Source: Saccharolobus shibatae B12
Lineage (GTDB): Archaea > Thermoproteota > Thermoprotei_A > Sulfolobales > Sulfolobaceae
Direction of reading: 5' to 3'
NCBI RefSeq assembly: GCF_019175345.1
Contig: NZ_CP077717.1
Coordinates: 1,092,001 to 1,156,000, forward strand
DNA length: 64,000 nucleotides
The position numbers and the translations under genes are program-made. Shown piece after piece: positions 19,045-28,031 of the stretch; position 1 is the first letter of the stretch; each line of letters opens with the position of its first letter. The notes beneath the pieces are model-generated. The model did not search any database, was not told where the DNA came from, and was given only the letters and a program-made list of their open reading frames with translations.

Positions 19045-20310
19045 ATGAAAACCATCTACGTTGAGACATATGGGTGCGCATTAAATAGGGCAGATACTTA
19101 CGTAATGATGACGTTGCTTAAAAATGAGGGTTATAATTTTGTAGAAAACCCTGAGAACGCAGATATAATTATACTCAATACTTGCGCAGTAAGGTTAGAA
19201 ACTGAAGAGAGAATGAAACAAAGAATTAAGGAATTAAACACGTTATCAAAAAAATTAGTGGTAGCAGGATGTATGAGTAGTGCAGAACCAGCTACAGTCC
19301 TTTCCATAGCTCCAAATGCGTCATTAATAGGTCCACAATCAGTTGAAAGAATAATCGATGTAATTAAATCAGAGGAGCGTAAAATTGTCCTTGAGGGCGA
19401 TAGAGCACTTATAACTCCTAGAACTTTCGATGGAAAAATTGCAATAATTCCAGTAGCTGACGGATGTGCAGGAAATTGCAGCTTCTGCATAACTAAACTA
19501 GCAAGGAGGAAGTTGAGGAGCTATCCATTAAGGGAAATAGTTAATGCTGTGAGAGATGCCGTACAAGCCGGTGCTAAAGAAATAGAATTAACTGGTCAAG
19601 ATACTGCAGCTTATGGGTTAGATCTAGGAGGATCTATAAGTTTAGTTGATGTAGTAAATAAAGTAACGGAAATTGATGGAGACTTTATGATAAGAATTGG
19701 CATGATGACGCCAGAACAAGCTATGAGAATAATAGATAATTTAATAGAAATCATGAGAAACCCTAAGGTGTATAAGTTTATCCATTTACCGGTCCAAAGT
19801 GGAGATGATAGAGTATTAAAGCTAATGAATAGGAAATATACAATAGACGAATATAAAGAGTTGGTAAGTGAAATAAGAAGTAAAATACCATTTGTCAATA
19901 TAACTACTGATATAATTATAGGTCATCCTGGAGAAGATGAAGATGCATTTAATAATACCCTATTGCTTATGAAGGAATTAAGATTTGAAAGGATACATTT
20001 AGCAATGTATTCCATCAGGCCAAATACTAGAAGTGCATCAATGCCCCAGGTTCCAGATAGTGTAAAGAAAAAGAGAATTCAAATAGCTAATAAACTATAT
20101 GAGGATATCGCGTTATCTATTCATTTAGAATACGTGGGAAGTACTAGCAGAGTTATCACAACAGAATTAGGTCGTAAAGGATCTGTAGTAGGAAGATTGG
20201 TGAATTATATTCCAGTCGTGATTAGGTCTGAAAATGTAGAACTAGGAAAGTGGTATAATGTTAAAATAACTGAAGCATCATTTTATGACTTGCGTGGAGT
20301 TTTTGCTTAA
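19045..20310 (+). CDS. tRNA (t6A37) methylthiotransferase, radical SAM (archaeal MiaB/CDKAL1 type)
   Basis: A 421-residue enzyme that converts t6A at position 37 of ANN-decoding tRNAs to ms2t6A. The N-terminal UPF0004 domain has three cluster cysteines in ETYGCALNRAD, LNTCAVR and VAGCMSS. The radical SAM cluster CAGNCSFC is near residue 143. The C-terminal 60 residues form a TRAM RNA-binding domain. The length and the THDIIIGHPGE-like segment (TDIIIGHPGE) match the archaeal and eukaryotic branch. It is divergent from aIF2-beta across a 44-bp gap with an A/T-rich box at 19024-19029. Confidence 0.94.
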   Translation: MKTIYVETYGCALNRADTYVMMTLLKNEGYNFVENPENADIIILNTCAVRLETEERMKQRIKELNTLSKKLVVAGCMSSAEPATVLSIAPNASLIGPQSVERIIDVIKSEERKIVLEGDRALITPRTFDGKIAIIPVADGCAGNCSFCITKLARRKLRSYPLREIVNAVRDAVQAGAKEIELTGQDTAAYGLDLGGSISLVDVVNKVTEIDGDFMIRIGMMTPEQAMRIIDNLIEIMRNPKVYKFIHLPVQSGDDRVLKLMNRKYTIDEYKELVSEIRSKIPFVNITTDIIIGHPGEDEDAFNNTLLLMKELRFERIHLAMYSIRPNTRSASMPQVPDSVKKKRIQIANKLYEDIALSIHLEYVGSTSRVITTELGRKGSVVGRLVNYIPVVIRSENVELGKWYNVKITEASFYDLRGVFA

Positions 20311-20345
20311 AAAATTTAAACCTAATGAATGAATGTATATTCAGT

Positions 20346-21539
20346 ATGCCGGAAAGTGTATATATCGCATCAGCTGTTAGAACGCCCATTGGAAAGTTTG
20401 GCGGTGCTTTAAAAAATCTGTCCCCGGTGGATCTAGGTTCAATAGTAATTAGGGAAGCGCTAAGGAGAGCTAATATAGAACCAAGTAAGGTAGACATTGC
20501 AATTATGGGAAACGTCTTAAGAGCTGGACATGGCCAAGATATAGCCAGACAGTGCGCGATTAGAGCTGGAATTCCATACGAAATAGATGGATTTTCCGTA
20601 GATATGGTTTGCTCTTCGGGGATGATGAGCGTAATTACAGCTTCACAGATGATCAAATCTGGAGATGTTGACATAATAGTTGCAGGAGGGACGGAAAGTA
20701 TGAGTCAAGCAACGTTCACAATAAAATCTGATATTAGGTGGGGTGTGAAAATGTTAATGAATAGAAATATTGAGCTTATTGATACCATGTTATACGATGG
20801 ATTAACCGATCCATTCCTGCAGAAAGTAATGGGACAAGAGGCTGATATGGTTGCAAAAGCTCATAATATTTCAAGAAAAGAGTTGGATGAAGTTGCTTAT
20901 CAAAGTCATCTTAGGGCTCATAAGGCTACAGTTAATGGATACTTTAAGTCAGAAATCGTTGAGATTAAAACTGATGTAAAAGTAGTTAATGTCGATGAGG
21001 GTATAAGAGCTGACACCAGCTTAGATAAGCTTTCAACTTTACCTCCAGCGTTTACCGATGGTGGCCCACACACAGCTGGGAATTCGTCACAAATATCTGA
21101 TGGTGCGACAGCGTTGGTATTAATGAGTGAAAAAGCAATTAAGGAACTTAAAATAGAACCCATAGCCCGAATTCTAGGGTATAGTTGGGTGGGTATAGAG
21201 AGTTGGAGGTTTACCGAGGCGCCGATCTTTGCTATTAAAAAATTATTAAACAAATTAAATACTGATATAAAGCATTTCGATTATTTTGAGAATAATGAGG
21301 CATTCGCTGTAAATAATGTACTAGTAAATAGGTACTTGGGAATACCTTATGATAGACTTAACGTTTTTGGAGGGGCTATAGCGTTAGGTCATCCAATAGG
21401 TGCAAGTGGCGCCAGAATTATTGTAACGCTCTTAAACGTATTATCTAAAATGGGTGGGGCAAGAGGAATAGCTAGTATCTGCCATGGAATTGGAGGATCA
21501 ACTGCGGTCGCTATCGAGCTCTTGAGAGAGATGAAGTAA
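20346..21539 (+). CDS. Thiolase (acetyl-CoA C-acetyltransferase)
   Basis: A 397-residue thiolase that condenses or cleaves acyl-CoA with acetyl-CoA. The nucleophilic Cys lies in DMVCSSGMM (around residue 87), followed by NNEAFAVN, the GHPIGASGARI histidine motif and the C-terminal acid/base Cys in SICHGIGGS. I chose the ATG at 20346, which gives the standard MPESVYIASA start and sits about 28 nt after an AAATTTAAA element at 20312-20320. No partner DUF35 gene is adjacent. It may take part in 3HP/4HB acetoacetyl-CoA cleavage or in fatty acid degradation. Confidence 0.92.
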   Translation: MPESVYIASAVRTPIGKFGGALKNLSPVDLGSIVIREALRRANIEPSKVDIAIMGNVLRAGHGQDIARQCAIRAGIPYEIDGFSVDMVCSSGMMSVITASQMIKSGDVDIIVAGGTESMSQATFTIKSDIRWGVKMLMNRNIELIDTMLYDGLTDPFLQKVMGQEADMVAKAHNISRKELDEVAYQSHLRAHKATVNGYFKSEIVEIKTDVKVVNVDEGIRADTSLDKLSTLPPAFTDGGPHTAGNSSQISDGATALVLMSEKAIKELKIEPIARILGYSWVGIESWRFTEAPIFAIKKLLNKLNTDIKHFDYFENNEAFAVNNVLVNRYLGIPYDRLNVFGGAIALGHPIGASGARIIVTLLNVLSKMGGARGIASICHGIGGSTAVAIELLREMK

Positions 21540-21545
21540 TTTTTT
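21540..21545 (+). terminator. Oligo-T stretch after the thiolase gene
   Basis: Six thymidines immediately follow the thiolase stop, and a new TATA-like element (TATATAAC near 21550) follows for the next gene. Oligo-T runs are the usual intrinsic termination signal in Sulfolobales; this one is inferred only from position. Confidence 0.35.
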
Positions 21546-21586
21546 ATGCATATATAACAATAGACTACTGTAGGTGAATAAATAAG

Positions 21587-21913
21587 TTGCCTAAGAAAGA
21601 TAGAGCGCAGGAAGCGCCTAGTAGAGATGTACCAAAGCCTGAAGAGGGACAGACTATATGTGTAGTTAAGAAAATGTTAGGTGGAGATCATTTAATAGTA
21701 TTGTGTATGGATGGAAAGGAGAGATTAGCTAGAATACCTGGTAAAATAAGGAAGAAGATGTGGATGAGAGAAGGAGATGTGGTGCTTGTTGGTATTTGGG
21801 ATTTTCAACCCAATCGTTGCGATATATTGTATAAGTATGGAAATGATGAAATAAAGAGACTTGTTAACGAGAATATCATAAGTAGGGAAGTAATTGACCA
21901 GTTAAGAGGATAG
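21587..21913 (+). CDS. Translation initiation factor aIF1A
   Basis: A 108-residue S1/OB-fold factor that binds the ribosomal A site and helps start-codon selection. The OB core runs from [20 protein letters not shown] to [17 protein letters not shown], with the basic [12 protein letters not shown] segment. The start is a TTG at 21587, preceded by an AGGTGA Shine-Dalgarno-like sequence at about 21572-21577. It leads a ribosome-related operon with Rio1 and a KH protein. Confidence 0.95.
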   Translation: MPKKDRAQEAPSRDVPKPEEGQTICVVKKMLGGDHLIVLCMDGKERLARIPGKIRKKMWMREGDVVLVGIWDFQPNRCDILYKYGNDEIKRLVNENIISREVIDQLRG

Positions 21914-21916
21914 ATT

Positions 21917-22681
21917 TTGACGGAATTACCAAAGAAGACTAAAGACGAAAAAAGACGTAAAGACGAAGATCTTTTTAAAGTAGTAGATTCCACAATAGAT
22001 TATAGGACTTACCTAAATTTAATTCAAATAGCTAGAAGATTGAACATTGAGGAGTATTTGGGTGCAATATCGTCTGGGAAAGAAGCTAGGATATATCCTG
22101 CCAAGACTTTCGATAATAAGTACTATGCGCTAAAGATATACTACACATCCGCAGCGCAAAGTAAAAGAGCCATTAAAAAATATACTGTTGGCGATATAAG
22201 ATTCGAAGACGTAAAGGTAACCAATACTAAACAACTTATTAATACTTGGGCGAAAAAGGAATTCAAAAACCTTAGTAGGCTATATGAGGCTGGAACTAGA
22301 GTACCAAAACCTATTCTAGTTTACGAAAACATTCTTGTAATGGAATTTATTGGTGAAAATGGCCTAAGGGCTCCCCTTTTGAAGGAGTTAAATGATGAAG
22401 AAATTACGCAAGAATTGTATGATGACCTAATTCAACAAGTGGAAATTATGACGAAAAGAGCTAAATTGGTTCACGGAGACTTAAGTGAGTATAATGTAAT
22501 GGTTTATGATAATAAATGCTACATAATTGATGTGAGCCAAGCAGTTCCCATAGATTACGAAGATGCGATTATGTTATTGAAAAGAGACCTCGATAACATA
22601 AATAGATTTTTTGAGGATAAAGGAATAAATATAAAGCCCACAGAAGAGTTATTGATAGAATTCGGAGTTTCCGGGGATTGA
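21917..22681 (+). CDS. RIO1-family serine/threonine kinase
   Basis: A 254-residue atypical protein kinase/ATPase. Kinase elements are SSGKEARIYPA in place of the glycine-rich loop, ALKIYYT with the ATP-binding Lys, VMEFIGENG at the hinge, VHGDLSEYNVM as catalytic loop and YIIDVSQAV with the metal-binding Asp. Rio1 acts in late small-subunit (pre-16S) maturation. The start is TTG at 21917, 4 nt after the aIF1A stop, and the 3' end overlaps the KH gene by 4 nt. Confidence 0.95.
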   Translation: MTELPKKTKDEKRRKDEDLFKVVDSTIDYRTYLNLIQIARRLNIEEYLGAISSGKEARIYPAKTFDNKYYALKIYYTSAAQSKRAIKKYTVGDIRFEDVKVTNTKQLINTWAKKEFKNLSRLYEAGTRVPKPILVYENILVMEFIGENGLRAPLLKELNDEEITQELYDDLIQQVEIMTKRAKLVHGDLSEYNVMVYDNKCYIIDVSQAVPIDYEDAIMLLKRDLDNINRFFEDKGINIKPTEELLIEFGVSGD

Positions 22682-23247
22682 TAATCTTGTTCACTACGGT
22701 AGAAGATGAGAAATTAGAAGTAGTTAAAAAAATCATTGAGAAACTTGAGCAGTTTACAGATACTAAGATTATGTACGATGAAAGAACTAAGACTTTCAAT
22801 ATACTTCCTAAGGGTCAAAATCAATATGAAGCCCTCAAGGCTGTGTCAGTAATAAGAGCAATAGGTCTAGGATTCGATGAGCAATCCGCCTTTAGATTAC
22901 TCAGTGACGAATATATTTTAGATGTGATAGATTTGAAAACACTCATAGGAAGTAATCCAGATGCAATAAGAAGAGTAAAGGGAAGGATAATAGGCGAAGG
23001 TGGAAAAGCTAAAAGAATAATTCAAGAGTATACCGGGGTTGATATATCAATTTACGGCCATTATATAGGAATAATAGGACCTTATGATCAAGTTCAAATA
23101 GCAAGGAAGGCCATAGAGCTTTTGATTGACGGAAAAGAACATTCCTCAGTCTATAAATTTCTAGATAAAGCAGAAAAAGATCTGATAATATACAAAACCT
23201 CTAAATTAGGAAGAAAAGGGATTAACGAGATCAAGGGCAATCGGTAA
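22678..23247 (+). CDS. KH-domain RNA-binding protein (Pno1/Dim2-like)
   Basis: A 189-residue protein with two KH-type units: a degenerate first one (around 1-80) and a second with RRVKGRIIGEGGKAKRIIQEYTG carrying the GxGG loop (around 102-125). This matches archaeal Pno1/Dim2, which helps process and methylate the 3' end of small-subunit rRNA. A TTG at 22678 overlapping the Rio1 stop is the likely start. The grouping aIF1A-Rio1-Pno1 is typical of archaea. Its 3' end overlaps the convergent gene by 42 bp. Confidence 0.9.
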   Translation: MIILFTTVEDEKLEVVKKIIEKLEQFTDTKIMYDERTKTFNILPKGQNQYEALKAVSVIRAIGLGFDEQSAFRLLSDEYILDVIDLKTLIGSNPDAIRRVKGRIIGEGGKAKRIIQEYTGVDISIYGHYIGIIGPYDQVQIARKAIELLIDGKEHSSVYKFLDKAEKDLIIYKTSKLGRKGINEIKGNR

Positions 23248-23748
23248 GTGATATCTATTACTAATAGTCCTTATTACATTAGAATACGAATCTAAAACTT
23301 CTCTATTTTTCTCATTTTCCAAAAATACTTTCAGCTCTTCCGATTGTTTCATATAAGCCAATTTAAAGAACCTATACAATATTCTTTTTGGTTCACTAAG
23401 AATTTCTTCAGTTAAAAGAAGATTTGGCTTAGGTATCATAGATAAGGTCAAATGAACCCCATCTAATAATGCTATCATCGCTACCTTATAGGCACTATAT
23501 TCCCTTGTAGGAGATTTTTTACTAGCCTTTACTTCTACATAATACTTAATACCATTCTTTTCAGCTTCTATATCATGAGTTGGCATATCGACTGACTTGA
23601 TATTTTCAAAATTCATTTCTTGTAATATTCGCCTAGCCCTATACTCCATGGCAAAGCCAAAGATTATGCCTCTAGCTCTAGATAACGCGTAATTTATTTC
23701 ATCTTCATCAAAGCCGTACTCTGACTTTAGTTCACGAATCAGATCCAC
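23206..23748 (-). CDS. Putative PDDEXK-fold nuclease-like protein
   Basis: A 180-residue protein with a possible restriction-endonuclease-like core: helix GIIFGFAMEYRARRILQEM, then MPTHDIEAEKNG with an Asp, then KYYVEVKAS giving the E-x-K element (around residues 72-76). The spacing fits the PD-(D/E)xK pattern of archaeal Holliday resolvase-like and DUF3883-like nucleases. The C-terminal 80 residues are helical and unassigned. The start is GTG at 23748. It is a lone gene, overlapping the KH gene by 42 bp at the 3' end. Catalysis is inferred, not shown. Confidence 0.6.
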   Translation of the reverse strand: MDLIRELKSEYGFDEDEINYALSRARGIIFGFAMEYRARRILQEMNFENIKSVDMPTHDIEAEKNGIKYYVEVKASKKSPTREYSAYKVAMIALLDGVHLTLSMIPKPNLLLTEEILSEPKRILYRFFKLAYMKQSEELKVFLENEKNREVLDSYSNVIRTISNRYHLPIALDLVNPFSS

Positions 23749-23778
23749 ATAGCAATATAAATATGCAATAATAAAAAT

Positions 23779-24786
23779 CTAGCACTTTATTTTAACGCCT
23801 CCTAATTTCCTCCTACCTTCTGCCCTAATTTTGCTTACGTCATATGCAGAAGCATGGGAAGCATTTAAACCAAATTGACAATACAAATCTATTTCAAAGT
23901 TATATTCAGTATATATACCAACTTCATTAAGATTCTTGTTAGCGTCATCGATTGAAGAGGAATCCTTAACTAAGCTATAAAGAGGACTAGTCTCGGCTAC
24001 CTTAATGGGATCAAGAAAGAACATAATAGCTGAGACTGGAGTAACGAAAACATTTCTTGTACCATTTCTAATGGGTATGTCTCCATACAACCCCTTAAAT
24101 GCTTCAAAAGGTATCTTTGATGCTTCAGTATTAACTTCATTTAGGACTCTCTCTACTCGACTTGCTGTTTCCCTATCATAACCTTTAATATCCAGTAAAC
24201 CGTTCAACGAAGCTATTTCACTGATTCGCTTAAGAAAGTAATCGTATTGTAATTCTCCATCACTGCCACTACCTATAACTCCTAACATAACATTATATCC
24301 ATCTTCCTCTAGCTTGACAAGAGAGGCTAAAGAGATAAAATCAATGAGTGGACTACCCAAGGTTTCCTCACAACCCTTAGCTAATACGTCGCCTCCTGCA
24401 TCTACTCCAACTATTAGATCAATTTTCTCTCTATTTACAAATTCCTTTAATGATGAATAAAGACCCATGGCTCCACTTTTATTGCAAATTCCGTAAGCTC
24501 CATCCAACTCTAATGACCTAATGACCCTTACTAATTGAGGTACTACTTGCCTACTGCCTCTGATCGCATAAGTATCTTTATTAACCTTGTATAAACCTTG
24601 GTTTACTAGAATAGCGTTTCTTAAATCGTCAAAGCATATGGGTCCCGGTATGGGATCTTCTACATATCTCTCCCAAACCACTGCACCTAGCAAAACGTTA
24701 TAGCCTAACTTTCTCAAGTAACTATATGCCACTATCGCAGATACTATGTCGCCTCCACCGCCTATCCCGAAAACAAATGCTTTCAT
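23779..24786 (-). CDS. DUF1152 family protein
   Basis: A 335-residue protein of the DUF1152 family. A Rossmann-like N-terminus with a glycine-rich loop (VFGIGGGGDIVSAI) suggests nucleotide binding, and GVDAGGDVLAKG and GVIGSGSDGEL are further conserved glycine-rich loops. It ends in a Cys. No reaction is known to me for this family. The promoter would lie in the 137-bp gap shared with the divergent gene at 24924. Confidence 0.8.
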   Translation of the reverse strand: MKAFVFGIGGGGDIVSAIVAYSYLRKLGYNVLLGAVVWERYVEDPIPGPICFDDLRNAILVNQGLYKVNKDTYAIRGSRQVVPQLVRVIRSLELDGAYGICNKSGAMGLYSSLKEFVNREKIDLIVGVDAGGDVLAKGCEETLGSPLIDFISLASLVKLEEDGYNVMLGVIGSGSDGELQYDYFLKRISEIASLNGLLDIKGYDRETASRVERVLNEVNTEASKIPFEAFKGLYGDIPIRNGTRNVFVTPVSAIMFFLDPIKVAETSPLYSLVKDSSSIDDANKNLNEVGIYTEYNFEIDLYCQFGLNASHASAYDVSKIRAEGRRKLGGVKIKC

Positions 24787-24923
24787 ATTTAAACCTTTTC
24801 CTACTTTATACTTTAAGTTATCCTAATAATACCACTACAACGTCATACCATCCGGCGATTTAGTATTATCTGATCTCTCTCTCATATTTTCATCCACCAA
24901 GCAGAATTGATAGGGAATATATC

Positions 24924-25463
24924 TTGAGCACGGAAATTGATAGTAAAAACGTATCAATGGACATGTTTACGACTTATGAGGAGGAGTTAAGAGTAGGAGA
25001 GGCATTGGCTCACATACTGGCAGCTGCATCCATAGTAATCGAATTGGAAGGGGAGAGCGAGGAAGTGAGAAATACCATAATGAAATACGTCGATCTTTGG
25101 ATTTCTAAATTATCACCAATTGACTATTCTCCGGGAATGGCAGAAGTGATAGGTTCTAAGGTTAGAAGGAAAATAACAAAGATCTTTGATGAAATAAGTG
25201 AAAATGAATTAGGAGATATATTAGATTTCATCATAGACTTTAAGAGAAAACTAGATATTGGCACATTAGAAACTGAAATATTAGAGTTGGAAGTTAGGGT
25301 GGAAAAAGTTCTTAGGGTGTTAGGAATAGATATAAATGACGTAAGACAATTCTTTAATTTCACTAACGTGGAGAAAAGAGCCAATAGGCTAATAGCATTG
25401 GCCACAATATCGATAGGTATTGCATCAGTATGGGATGAAAAATGGACAGCGGAATTACAATAA
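24924..25463 (+). CDS. Hypothetical helical protein
   Basis: A 179-residue, highly charged and almost entirely helical protein from a TTG start at 24924. No catalytic motif is seen. Segments such as IVIELEGESEEVRNTIMKYV and LELEVRVEKVLRVLGIDIND suggest a helical bundle. It overlaps the following small zinc-finger gene by 22 bp, so the two are probably translated together. I do not recognise the family. Confidence 0.6.
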   Translation: MSTEIDSKNVSMDMFTTYEEELRVGEALAHILAAASIVIELEGESEEVRNTIMKYVDLWISKLSPIDYSPGMAEVIGSKVRRKITKIFDEISENELGDILDFIIDFKRKLDIGTLETEILELEVRVEKVLRVLGIDINDVRQFFNFTNVEKRANRLIALATISIGIASVWDEKWTAELQ

Positions 25464-25756
25464 TCGCGGAAAAATTAATCGACCCTAGTGTTAAGAAAGC
25501 GTGCAAAATGGTGGTCAAAGATGATGAGATAATTAAATTAGTCGGAATTTCGTCAAAGAAGTTAGCCTTAAATGTTATAGATAAAGTATCTTTTTGGTTA
25601 GTTTATGAAAATAACAATTTGTTATATTGCAAATTATGTAACAGAGGACCCTTCACGAAAAAAGGACTTTATTTACACTTAAGCAGAGTCCATAGGAGAG
25701 AGATAAGAGAAATGCTAGAGGAAGAATTAAGACATGAAATAAGAACAATAATCTAA
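25442..25756 (+). CDS. Small C2H2 zinc-finger protein
   Basis: A 104-residue protein with a classical C2H2 finger near residues 63-84: CKLC, twelve residues, His, four residues, His, then a basic stretch RRER-like (HRREIREM). The N-terminal 55 residues are an alpha-beta segment without a known motif. Archaeal single C2H2 fingers often bind DNA, so a regulatory role is plausible. It overlaps both neighbours: 22 bp with the helical protein upstream and 4 bp tail-to-tail with the cystathionine synthase gene. Confidence 0.7.
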   Translation: MDSGITIIAEKLIDPSVKKACKMVVKDDEIIKLVGISSKKLALNVIDKVSFWLVYENNNLLYCKLCNRGPFTKKGLYLHLSRVHRREIREMLEEELRHEIRTII

Positions 25757-26883
25757 TATAAAGTGCCTAATGCTCTATCTAAATCCTCTATCAAGTCATT
25801 TACATCTTCTATTCCAACAGATAGTCTGAGAAGACTATCTGTTATCCCAACTATCTTCCTCTCTTCTAAACTCAGTGTCCTATGAGACATGGTAGCTGGG
25901 TGCGATATAACGGAATTCACTCCACCAAGCGTTTGTGCAGGAATTATTAACTTAAGTGATTTCATTACTTTCAATGCATTTTCTTGACCTCCATTTACTT
26001 CAAAACTTAAAACGCCTCCAAATCCCTTGAGGACCTTTCTAGCTATTTCATAATCTACGTGAGATTTAAGACCAGGGTAATACACCTTTATAACTTTAGG
26101 ATGTCCTTCTAAAAATTCAGCTATTTGCTCCGCATTCCTATTAATAACATCCATCCTTATTTTAAGAGTCTTAATACCCCTTAAAGTCAGATATGCCGCA
26201 TGGGGATCTAAGGAAGTACCTAATGTTCTTCTCATTTGGTCTATAACATTTAAGTACTTACCATAACCAGCAGCTAATCCTGCTATTACATCATTATGGC
26301 CAGCCAAAAACTTCGATGCGCTATGAACCACTATATCAGCACCCAACTCTAAGGGCTTTTGATTTATTGGAGTGGAAAAAGTCGCATCCACAATTAATAT
26401 ACTTCCTCTTTCTTTTGCAACCTTGGATAATTCACTAATATCGACAACCCTTAATAATGGGTTCGTAATATTCTCTACAAATATTACATCGTACCTCTTA
26501 GACTTCGCTTTCTCTATTATATTATTACTACCAGGGTTTGATGCATCTACATCAATACCCCAGTTTTTAAGATAATCAGTAAAGAAACGATAAGACCTAC
26601 CAAACATATCACGATGAACCAAAACACTATTGCCAGGCTTTAATAATGCTAAGGCAGATGTGGATATAGCACCCATCCCCGAAGAAAACGCAACACCCAT
26701 CTCAGCGTTCTCAAGTTCTACGATTTTCTTAGTGAGTTCTAGAACAGTGGGATTTGCCTCCCTAGAATATCTGTATTTCTCTCCTTCAGGATAATGATAG
26801 GCAGTTGTCTGATATATTGGAGTAGTAATAGCACCAGTCGCTTCATCTATATCTTCCCTTACTGTTCTAGTTGCGTCTTTCAA
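25753..26883 (-). CDS. Cystathionine gamma-synthase / gamma-lyase family PLP enzyme
   Basis: A 376-residue member of the Cys/Met metabolism PLP family. The cofactor lysine is in VHSASKFLAGHNDV (around residue 192), the PLP-phosphate binding region in FSSGMGAISTSAL, and the cofactor Asp in LIVDATFSTP. R-x-x-G-T-S-L-D and SVGIEDVNDLIEDL are standard. It could make cystathionine from activated homoserine or cleave sulfur amino acids. It overlaps homoserine kinase by 17 nt, and O-phosphohomoserine as substrate would make this cystathionine gamma-synthase in methionine synthesis. Confidence 0.9.
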   Translation of the reverse strand: MKDATRTVREDIDEATGAITTPIYQTTAYHYPEGEKYRYSREANPTVLELTKKIVELENAEMGVAFSSGMGAISTSALALLKPGNSVLVHRDMFGRSYRFFTDYLKNWGIDVDASNPGSNNIIEKAKSKRYDVIFVENITNPLLRVVDISELSKVAKERGSILIVDATFSTPINQKPLELGADIVVHSASKFLAGHNDVIAGLAAGYGKYLNVIDQMRRTLGTSLDPHAAYLTLRGIKTLKIRMDVINRNAEQIAEFLEGHPKVIKVYYPGLKSHVDYEIARKVLKGFGGVLSFEVNGGQENALKVMKSLKLIIPAQTLGGVNSVISHPATMSHRTLSLEERKIVGITDSLLRLSVGIEDVNDLIEDLDRALGTLY

Positions 26884-27802
26884 CCTCTACACCTCCAGCA
26901 ATTTTGGCTTTGATAACTTTACATTCAACATTAAATTCATTACAAGTTTTAGTACCCTCTTCTGCAATTTTATTTTCATCGGTCATTTTATCGGTCAAAA
27001 CTAAGATTGAAGGACCCGCGCCACTTACACAAGATCCTATTGCGTCGTATTTTATCGCGATTTGTTTAATTTTAGGATAGTATGGGAATAAGGGAAGTCG
27101 AGCTTTCTCCACAATTTCGTCATTTAAACCTAATCTTATCAGATCCCTCTCTCCTTTAACGAAGCCAATCAGCAAAGAGGACATATATCTTGAATTATTT
27201 ATATACTCAGAAAGTTTAACTGTTTTAGGTACCATTTCTCTGGCCTTCTTAGTTTTCTCTTCAATATGTACATTTAATGGGACGAAAAGCAAAATATTAA
27301 ATGAGTAATTTAAAGGAATTTCAATAACCTTAACTGGATTAACGGAAACTACGGAGACAACTCCGCCAAAAACACTAGCGGCGACATTATCTGGATGAGG
27401 AGACCCAGAAGAAGCGATCTCCCCGTACATGGCATACCTAACTACTTCTTCCTTGGATAAGTTAAGTTTAAATAAATTATTAAACGCCATAACAGCTGCT
27501 GCTGCAGAAGCTCCGCTACTCCCTAATCCTAAACCCTCGGGAATACCCTTTATCACTTTAACTCTAAGACTAGCCTTTATCCCTCTTTCCTCCATGATCC
27601 TAACTATTGGATAAGTAGCCGAGTTCTTAGTTGGCTCTAGTGGAATGTTTGAATTACTTTCAATTACGATATCCCCTGAATTCTTATTCTCAACGCAAAT
27701 TTCAACAGTGTCAAAAAACGCAGTATGTGCCATCGATAATATATCAAAGCCGGAACCTAAGTTAGCTGAACTCGAATATGCCCTAGCTTTTTTACACTCC
27801 AC
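26867..27802 (-). CDS. thrB: Homoserine kinase
   Basis: A 311-residue GHMP kinase making O-phosphohomoserine, the branch point to threonine and, here probably, methionine. The ATP loop PEGLGLGSSGASAAAA is near residues 88-103; the N-terminal SSANLGSGFD and the C-terminal GSCVSGAGPS motif are intact. The start is GTG at 27802, with a TATA element about 23 nt upstream, so the message should be leaderless. It is co-transcribed with the downstream PLP enzyme. Confidence 0.94.
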   Translation of the reverse strand: MECKKARAYSSSANLGSGFDILSMAHTAFFDTVEICVENKNSGDIVIESNSNIPLEPTKNSATYPIVRIMEERGIKASLRVKVIKGIPEGLGLGSSGASAAAAVMAFNNLFKLNLSKEEVVRYAMYGEIASSGSPHPDNVAASVFGGVVSVVSVNPVKVIEIPLNYSFNILLFVPLNVHIEEKTKKAREMVPKTVKLSEYINNSRYMSSLLIGFVKGERDLIRLGLNDEIVEKARLPLFPYYPKIKQIAIKYDAIGSCVSGAGPSILVLTDKMTDENKIAEEGTKTCNEFNVECKVIKAKIAGGVEVERRN

Positions 27803-27820
27803 AACCTAAATAATAATAAT

Positions 27821-27829
27821 ACTTATAAA
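27821..27829 (-). promoter_or_regulatory. TATA box of thrB
   Basis: On the minus strand this reads TTTATAAGT, centred about 23 nt before the GTG start of thrB at 27802. It fits a leaderless transcript for the thrB/PLP-enzyme operon. Confidence 0.5.
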
Positions 27830-27835
27830 TTTCTT

Positions 27836-28031
27836 ATTATCTCCTAAGAGCTTCAACAAGATAGATTTTGATTAGATAAAACAACTTCTGCTATCCAATA
27901 AGATCTCGTACATCTTATCGTTTTGACATTCTCCTCATCCTAAGTGATAGCGTAACATTCCAATTTATCTTATATTAAAGAATGATTAAGTGTTTACCCA
28001 TGGCGTAACTTATCCTTACTTTTAATTACTT
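27836..28031. other. Non-coding flank between thrB and the transposase remnant
   Basis: About 200 bp without a supported gene. It follows the 3' end of the decayed TnpB-type gene on the minus strand, so it may hold what is left of the element's end, where IS200/IS605 elements carry hairpins and a guide RNA overlapping the transposase gene end. No clear hairpin or duplicated target was identified. Confidence 0.3.
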
